A stretch of DNA of 64,000 nt. Source: Malaya genurostris. Lineage: Eukaryota; Arthropoda; Insecta; Diptera; Culicidae. The notes beneath the pieces were generated by a model, which did not search any database, was not told where the DNA came from, and was given only the letters and a program-made list of their open reading frames with translations. The number at the start of each line of letters is the position of its first letter. The stretch's first letter is position 1. The DNA is taken from assembly GCF_030247185.1 (NCBI RefSeq), contig NC_080572.1, positions 38,789,383 to 38,853,382 of the forward strand, in the 5' to 3' direction. Below are positions 58,113 to 64,000 of this stretch, in pieces. The position numbers and the translations under genes are program-made.

Positions 58113-58313
58113 TTATTCTCCTAAATCAATTTCATCCCCTCCAAAGTAATCTCCTCTTGAAAAAAATGCACTTATGTCCACGTTTTTTAACAGTTCTCGA
58201 AGCATGCCAGCCAGTCTTTCGGTATGCCCTGTAGTACCTTCTTCGACACGGCTAGAAGTCATACGGAGCCAAATCACACGGTGGTTTCCCGTAAATTCGA
58301 ATATCAGACGCAT
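58113..58313 (-). other. Small ORF of unknown origin, possibly a transposase tail
   Basis: A 66-codon minus-strand frame ends in an acidic GDYFGGDEIDLGE after AFFSRGD. It has no family I can name. It lies on the same strand as, and downstream of, the mariner-like relic at 58645-59245, so it may be a remnant of a mobile-element protein. The unrelated-looking 58350-58640 interval argues against direct continuity. Confidence 0.3.
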
Positions 58314-58644
58314 CGTGCACGAAAGCTTTTGATTGTGCTTCGAACAAGAATGAAGTTTACATTGTGTATCGCTAGAACAAAAGAGTGACTCAATACCAAA
58401 GCAAGAAGCACGAGGACGGGGCGGGTATCTGCGATGTCAGATCTACGGAAAACTCCGTAGATATACGGATCCGCAGACAAAATCTACGGAAATTGAATTT
58501 AGTTTAAGGAACGACATTTGTTGAATTTTTGGACGAAAGTTCTCGCGTAAGAATAAATACAATGTGAGACGGCACTTTATAGTGGTGCCAAAACCAATCG
58601 TTGTTGGTCCTCAATTCTAGACTCTCAAGATGTTAACCTTCACT

Positions 58645-59160
58645 TTAATGGTGCATAACGTCTAAATAATATTTCTTATTGGCAGTTTGGCCGGACAGAA
58701 AGTAATCATTGTGCACCAAATCACGATAATCGACAAAAACAGTCAACATAACCTCAACTTTTGAACGACTCTGGCGTGACTTTTTTGGCATAGTCTCGGC
58801 TTTAGCACGGCATTCGCTCGATTGATCGATTGTTTCCAAATCGTATGAATAAATCCATGTCTCATCCCCGTAATAATGCTTATCAGCATGCCAGAAAACA
58901 TTGTTCCGCTCGTTTCAACATGACACCTTTTTTCTGAAAAATCTGTGTTTTCGATACCTATCGAGATTTGGCGCGTTTCAGGTCCAAAATATCCTTAAAA
59001 ATGATAATGACTGACCATTTTGACACGCCAATATCGTCAGCAATATCTCCTATTATTTTTTTGACGTTTTGCCCGTCAGTTGATATAGATGTAGCATGGA
59101 TGACAAAAGCCAGTGCTCCCACAAAAAAAATAATTGAAAATACGGATATTTTCCGGACAT
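58645..59160 (-). pseudogene. Mariner-like transposase relic
   Basis: Minus-strand frames give GDIADDIGVSKWSVIIIFKD (second helix-turn-helix) near 59050. After a deletion come WIYSYDLETIDQSSEC, PKKSRQSRSKVEVMLTVFVD and FLSGQTANKKYYLDVMHH near 58860-58645, the core between the first and second catalytic Asp. Frameshifts and missing parts make it inactive. It differs in sequence from the mariners at 2166 and 49121. Confidence 0.75.
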
Positions 59161-59379
59161 AGCAATATCTCCAAATAACTAGGGGAACGTGCCACTTGAG
59201 CCAATTAGTTCTGATTCTGACTATTGTATGCAAGCTCGAACACAAGAGTCAATAAGCGATTGCTGGGCTGTTTGACATGTCTATATAAGCGAATTGCTAT
59301 TTGGTGATCACTTTACCAAACAACCGTTAAATTTCTTACACACGTTTAGATTTCTACTTGGATGTGTGTTATCTGTGGT

Positions 59380-61265
59380 AGTATGTTAGAAACAGATATG
59401 CGGATTATTAAGTTGCAACAAATTAAGTACTCGTAATCTTCCTTTATCTTTACGCGATGATCGAAAACTGCTTAATTTGGCGACATCGAACGAAGAGTAT
59501 GGTATAATTATCTTGACTGAAATTTGGCTCAACGATAAAGTTACAGTACAGTACAGTTTACTGTAATGATCGTAATTAATTAATTGCCGGAAAAACACAC
59601 ATGCTATTCAGAAGCACTCAGACTCAGCCCTTGATGTCGCATATTCGATAGTAACACAAGCGGCTCAATTATTGTTTGGCGATTATAATTAATCCGGCTT
59701 AGTATAGAAAAGCACTGCTTTCGATCATGCATATGTCGACCCCTCTGGTTCCAACTTCCACACTTTTTGGACTTTAGTGTCGCACTGATAGATGAAATGT
59801 CTAGACTCTTGTTCGTCAATAAAGAAGCCTCCATTAACTGCATCGTCTATCAAGTTGCTGATCCGCTGTTGGTATTGACTGGCATCATCCTCCTCTTTTA
59901 GTAAACCATGCAACCTTATGCAATCCCCCCAAATGTTGCATCAACTATTCTGCAATATTTTGCACTCCACAACTTTCTCGGCCAAGTGGTAGCAAGGCGT
60001 CTTAGTTGAAGGTCCTGAAATGGGTATTTAACTGATTGCGACTCTTCTTAAATTAAAATTCTGTATTATGTTCAGCAGGTCAATGAATACCGAGACTATC
60101 TATTTGGTTATTCATTAAACACGAAAAAACTTTCCATCATCTGAACCGGAACCGTGTGTCCTGAGATGACAGGTGGAGCTGGAGTACCAAACCGAGGGGT
60201 TGCTTTGGTAACGTATTACTATGAACCATCTGAATGACTGACAAGATTGCAACAAAAATTGCTCACAAAGTTCCGAGCTGGTCATCGTAACATAATTTCC
60301 ATTTAGATTATTGGACGCCTCTTATATGGGTGGGGGGACACAATAAGTCAGGTGTGCCTCAAGGAAGTAAAGTTGGACCATTGCTATGTGCTTTGTTCTT
60401 CAACGACGTTAATTACATTCTTAGATCGAAATGTAAAGTAATCTACGCCGCTCATCCTAAATTGTTCTTCATTATTCGTTACAATTATACCTTGAAATTT
60501 TCCCTTATTTGTAAATAGAATCGATGATGCTCTCTTTAACCCACAGAAGAAAAACATTTTCTGGAGCTATTCAATCTCTAGCAACATTAGGCAGAGAGTC
60601 GGCTGTCAGGAATCTTGGGATAATGTTTGATTGCGAACTCATTTTCCGAAATTATCATTTCCGGCACACTGCTCCATGTCATTTACTTGAAAGCTCCTCT
60701 TTCAAAATCCAAAAATGAACCATTGGTAGCGTCGTTTAATTGCTAAATTAGTTCCTGGTCAAACTCATACAATGATGTTATTTCTGCGAGGATTCATTTA
60801 GCGGTTGCGGAAAACCCGTGTTTTTGTGCGATTGTAAATTGTCCCTTGAAGAGTACTGGAAATCAATTCGGAATTGGTGCATAGGTATTCCACTCCGCAA
60901 TCTGATTGCAAGTGTGACCGGAATGTATAATAGATGATTGCCACTAAACAATTTCCAAGCAGCGGACGGATGTCAAAAAATCAATCAGACTGCATTCAAA
61001 TTGGCAGCTCGTTGAAACATTTGTTCCTAGGTACGTAACTAGCTTATCTGATTTGCAATTGCTACCATTCGAACCTCTCCTCTGGCCTCATTAGTTGGAG
61101 AAAAAGGGTACCTTTGCAGTAGCTCACTTGCATGTAACCTTGGCGGTTGATCAAATGTAGTCAACAGCATATTAGAGTCATTTAATGCGAAAAAAGGCTG
61201 TATATTGGATCAATCCATCGGGCGTCATGATCTACAATGCAAACCGCGCCATACTGGAATAATTC
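59380..61265 (+). pseudogene. Degenerate Jockey/CR1-like LINE
   Basis: Pieces appear in the expected order on the plus strand: an endonuclease start (SNEEYGIIILTEIWLNDK, ~59487), an endonuclease end (GDYN near 59680, DPSGSNFHTFWT near 59736) and an RT core (KSGVPQGSKVGPLLCALFFND, ~60345). An RT tail with LGIMFDCELIF follows near 60615. Frameshifts and stops break every part. It is not the same copy type as 36191, although it is the same broad superfamily. Confidence 0.65.
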
Positions 61266-61820
61266 AAATGATCAATATCTGAAATTGATTTTTAATGCAG
61301 TAAGTGTTTTTACTCCTAGCATTGAAACGCCCAGATGGCGAGTAACCTATAATTGGAATCGAGGTTGAGGCCCAGGTTGACCAGCAGCGTTTTCTTTTTT
61401 CTTTGTTTTGTTTTCGTGGGAGTCAGAGTGCGCCTAGTTTTTGGTTTGATATTGGATTGAATCTAGTAAATTGAAAGCTGTTTTTTGTCGTTAGGACAAG
61501 GAAGTTATTAGTTGAAAATTCAACTAGCGGAACAAATAAACCCAATCACTTGTTCCATTAACATTGAACTATATACACACTGGCGATCTTACGCACCTTG
61601 CCGAACTACGTCCAGTAGTGACAGGATGTGGATTTGACAAAACCCACCCATTCCCCATGGACAGATAGATCACGCCTTTCCGCACACATGCGCTCTTGTA
61701 CATGTGAACCTTCAGACTTGCAGATAGAAGCAACGAATCGAAACTGGTTTACTACTGCGCTTGCATGAGGCGTTCCACCGCTTCCTCATCTGAAAGAAAA
61801 TCCATTTTCTGCTTAGTATG
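61266..61820. other. Non-coding stretch
   Basis: No gene or bounded repeat recognised. Confidence 0.3.
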
Positions 61821-62051
61821 CAGGGGCAGCAAGTTCCAAGAAATATTGGGGGCACAAAAAGTTTTTACTACAGATCATTGAGCTTTGCAATATATAAATC
61901 ATTTTTATAACCTTTAACCTCCCCGTTGGTTAGAGCAAATAAAAAGCAACTAAGTAAAAATCACAAACATTTTCCCTACTGTACCAGTAATAACCAATAT
62001 TCGAAAGTGGTAAAGTATATCACATTTGCCCCCCCATAGTTGCCGCGCCTG
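61821..62051. mobile_element. hAT-type MITE (CAGGGGC ends), second copy
   Basis: Begins CAGGGGCAGCAAGTTCCA and ends GTTGCCGCGCCTG. The internal order (AAATATTGGGGGCACAA, AGCAAATAAAAAGCAAC, CAGTAATAACCAATATTCG) matches 13909-14589. Flanking TTAGTATG and TGCGTATG are a decayed 8-bp duplication (6 of 8). Confidence 0.7.
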
Positions 62052-62855
62052 TGCGTATGCCTTCATCGTTGCTATCAGCAGTGACTTGAATGGTGGTAAA
62101 AGTGAGGTAATAAAATAAATTAAATGAAACTGTAACGAAATGGTGTGCACCATTTCCAGTTGCCAGTCGGCCAGGCCAAACCAGCTATCGCATTATGAAG
62201 TTCACTTTCATTCCCTTGAATGTTGCAAATTCCATTTCGGGACTACCGAGACAGGTCTGGAGTGGACGCGACCGACGACGTGAATCGATGGCCAAGGCAA
62301 TAAATAGCGCAAGGTCCCGTCTCCGCGGGTGATTCATATCGCTAGGTTTCGTCACGTGACTGGTGCTTGTAATTCGAGGTAACAATGGTACCATTCTGAA
62401 ATCATCAGTCGTGATGGTAGAATGGTCCAAATGTTTCATGATTTGGATCGTGCCTGGTTGGTGGTCCGTTTCAGCAGATAGAATGGACTAGTGACCTATT
62501 GTCAGTCCGGAGGGTGAACGAAAATTCTTCCGATTTCACTGGGACGTAAACGATTCAAGCATTGTCAGGCCCGATTGATTGGGGTTGGTATTGTTGCGTA
62601 ATTTGCAGCGTTGAAGAGAACCATGCTTAAGAAGTCCAACCGAAGGTCTTCTCGGGAAGTGATCACTGATCGCCTGTGGGTAGCGGTCTCGATTGTCGGT
62701 GATTGAGATCTGACCCACATTCATTCTATCTGTTCGCATTGGGTTAGAATATTTGGCTCCGTTAAAGAGATGTGAAGTGCTAAAATTTCAATCAATTTCG
62801 ATTATATGGAGATCATTTAAATTCGAAGATAAGTTTTCGGTTTAGATAAATTGTG
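62052..62855. other. Non-coding stretch
   Basis: Short minus-strand frames at 62185-62739 show no family features. Base composition is less AT-rich than the surroundings, but I recognise nothing. Confidence 0.3.
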
Positions 62856-63022
62856 GAGCACGGTGGTCTAGACGATTTAATACAGCATTCAGTTATCGAA
62901 GGTTTGAGCCCCGAACTGAAAGGATTCTTAGCTTTATTAGGTACTCTCAGAAGTAACTAGTAATTCAGTTCAATAGGAATGATCAAATTCTACGAATGGC
63001 ATGTAATATATCTTTTGCTTAG
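62856..63022 (+). mobile_element. Diverged SINE copy
   Basis: GGTGGTCTAGACG head, GGTTTGAGCCCCGAAC B-box-like, GAAAGGATTCTTAGC and AAATTCTACGAATGGCATGTA follow the SINE order. Confidence 0.6.
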
Positions 63023-63243
63023 TTTCTACCATTATCAACAAATTTAGCCACTGGAAGTTCCACGATTTATTTTTATCTTTAGACTTTTATCATGCAAAAA
63101 AATAGAACCTTTCACAACGGACCATGCACCACGTCGCGATTGTAATATCCGTAACAGAAATGACCTAGCAGCAAAATGTGTATGTGAAGACTTTTCAATT
63201 ACTCATAATATTTGTTAATTTTTAAAAAATAACTTGCCGCAAC

Positions 63244-63830
63244 CGAAGACATCATATTAACAATATATTCAGCTCTCACATTTCACGAACAAATCATTAG
63301 CAGCATCCTTTTTTGCGCACGACGCCCTCATACGAGTCCGCATCGAATCTCGTACATACAAGAGGGCGAGAGAAATGTCAAATTCTTGCGCCCGAGAATA
63401 GTTGCACTGTGCACCCATACAATTGACATGATGGCCCTTATTACCGTTCTCACTTCCACTTTCACATTCACTTCACTTACATGTCACTTCACTTGATTTT
63501 TCCTATTACCAGTATCACGCATAGTGAAGTGATCACTGTAGTGGAAAAAACTATTTTTTTCTACAAAATGTTGGTGACGGTGATGTTCATAATGACATCG
63601 AGTTCATCCAAGTAATTATTTTTGTCTCTGAAGCGACTTCCGTAATGAGAACCTAAATTCACTTCACTCGATTTTCACCGTGAAGTGATACCGATAATAA
63701 GGGTCATAATCACTTCACTTGGTTTTCACCGTGTAGTGATACCTGTAATAAGGGCTGATATGTTCAATCTGATGCCGTGCGATGGAGTTGCTGAACTGAA
63801 AGTTGATTTCATTCCAAGCAGACAGGATAT
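63244..63830 (+). mobile_element. CAAAGACATC MITE, copy F, split by an insertion
   Basis: The left arm is 63244-63432 (GAAGACATCATATTAACA ... CAATTGACATGAT) and the right arm 63756-63830 (TGATATGTTCAATCTG ... GACAGGATATG). Joining them restores the family sequence. Confidence 0.75.
63433..63755. mobile_element. 323-bp inverted-repeat element nested in MITE copy F
   Basis: Ends GGCCCTTATTACCG and the complement GTAATAAGGGC; TGAT is duplicated on both flanks (63429-63432, 63756-63759). CACTTCACT / AGTGAAGTGAT modules and an internal GATAATAAGGGT end-like sequence (near 63691) recur inside. Confidence 0.75.
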
Positions 63831-63839
63831 GTTACAATG

Positions 63840-64000
63840 CAATTTGTTAGTTAGATGCTGTCAAATCCCTAGACTTATACCATGTTCACATTAGCGCTTA
63901 TATCACTTGATATACCGAGATGATATGCATATCACGTGGGAGTGTTCACATATGAGCGAAATGATATCGTTTGACAATCAAATTGACATATTGAATGTTC
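63840..64000. other. Possible repeat start at the window edge
   Basis: ATCACTTGATATACCGAGATGATATGCATATCACG and ATGAGCGAAATGATATCG repeat ATGATAT-type motifs in both orientations. It is cut by the end of the window. Confidence 0.25.

Overview
This is a eukaryotic, AT-rich, intron-containing and transposon-laden window. Four host genes are recognisable: an NK2-class homeobox gene, a ZAD C2H2 zinc-finger gene, a SMYD4-type SET/MYND gene and an animal heme peroxidase. ZAD zinc-finger proteins are an insect hallmark. The dispersed repeats (tRNA-type SINEs, mariner, I-clade and Jockey/CR1-like LINEs, many hAT MITEs, and a repeat with GTGTGTATG / 'ATGGCTGAACCGATTT' motifs) look like a mosquito genome. 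The species cannot be fixed from sequence alone.

Layout. 1-6.9 kb: possible orphan promoter, mariner relic, GC-rich retroposon with a target duplication, MITEs, and a large foldback. 6.9-8.15 kb (+): last two coding exons of a vnd/NK2.2-like homeobox gene; its start lies outside what I can recognise. 8.2-20.5 kb: repeats, an inverted I-clade LINE relic and a nested hAT stack (SINE inside a 2.6 kb hAT element inside a MITE). 20.5-22.2 kb (+): complete three-exon ZAD zinc-finger gene. 22.6-25.4 kb: MITE cluster. 26.3-31.1 kb (+): complete nine-exon SMYD4-like gene, 1082 aa. 31.8-34.7 kb: nested and tandem MITE array with a ~470 bp period. 34.9-50.8 kb: degenerate LINEs, SINEs, a second 3.5 kb copy of the large hAT element with a Tc1/mariner (probably DD41D) transposase remnant, and a mariner with intact ends but a broken ORF. 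51.7-54.05 kb (-): complete five-exon secreted heme peroxidase, 682 aa. 54-64 kb: no host gene recognised; relic SINEs, LINEs, mariner and MITEs.

The four genes are functionally unrelated (neural patterning factor, DNA-binding regulator, putative lysine methyltransferase-like protein, extracellular oxidase) and there is no sign of co-regulation. Splice models were built by hand from GT/AG sites and reading phase. The three complete models give uninterrupted in-frame products. The most informative material is the nested transposon history (two hAT copies with perfect 8-bp target duplications) and the divergent sequence features of the homeobox and SET-domain genes.
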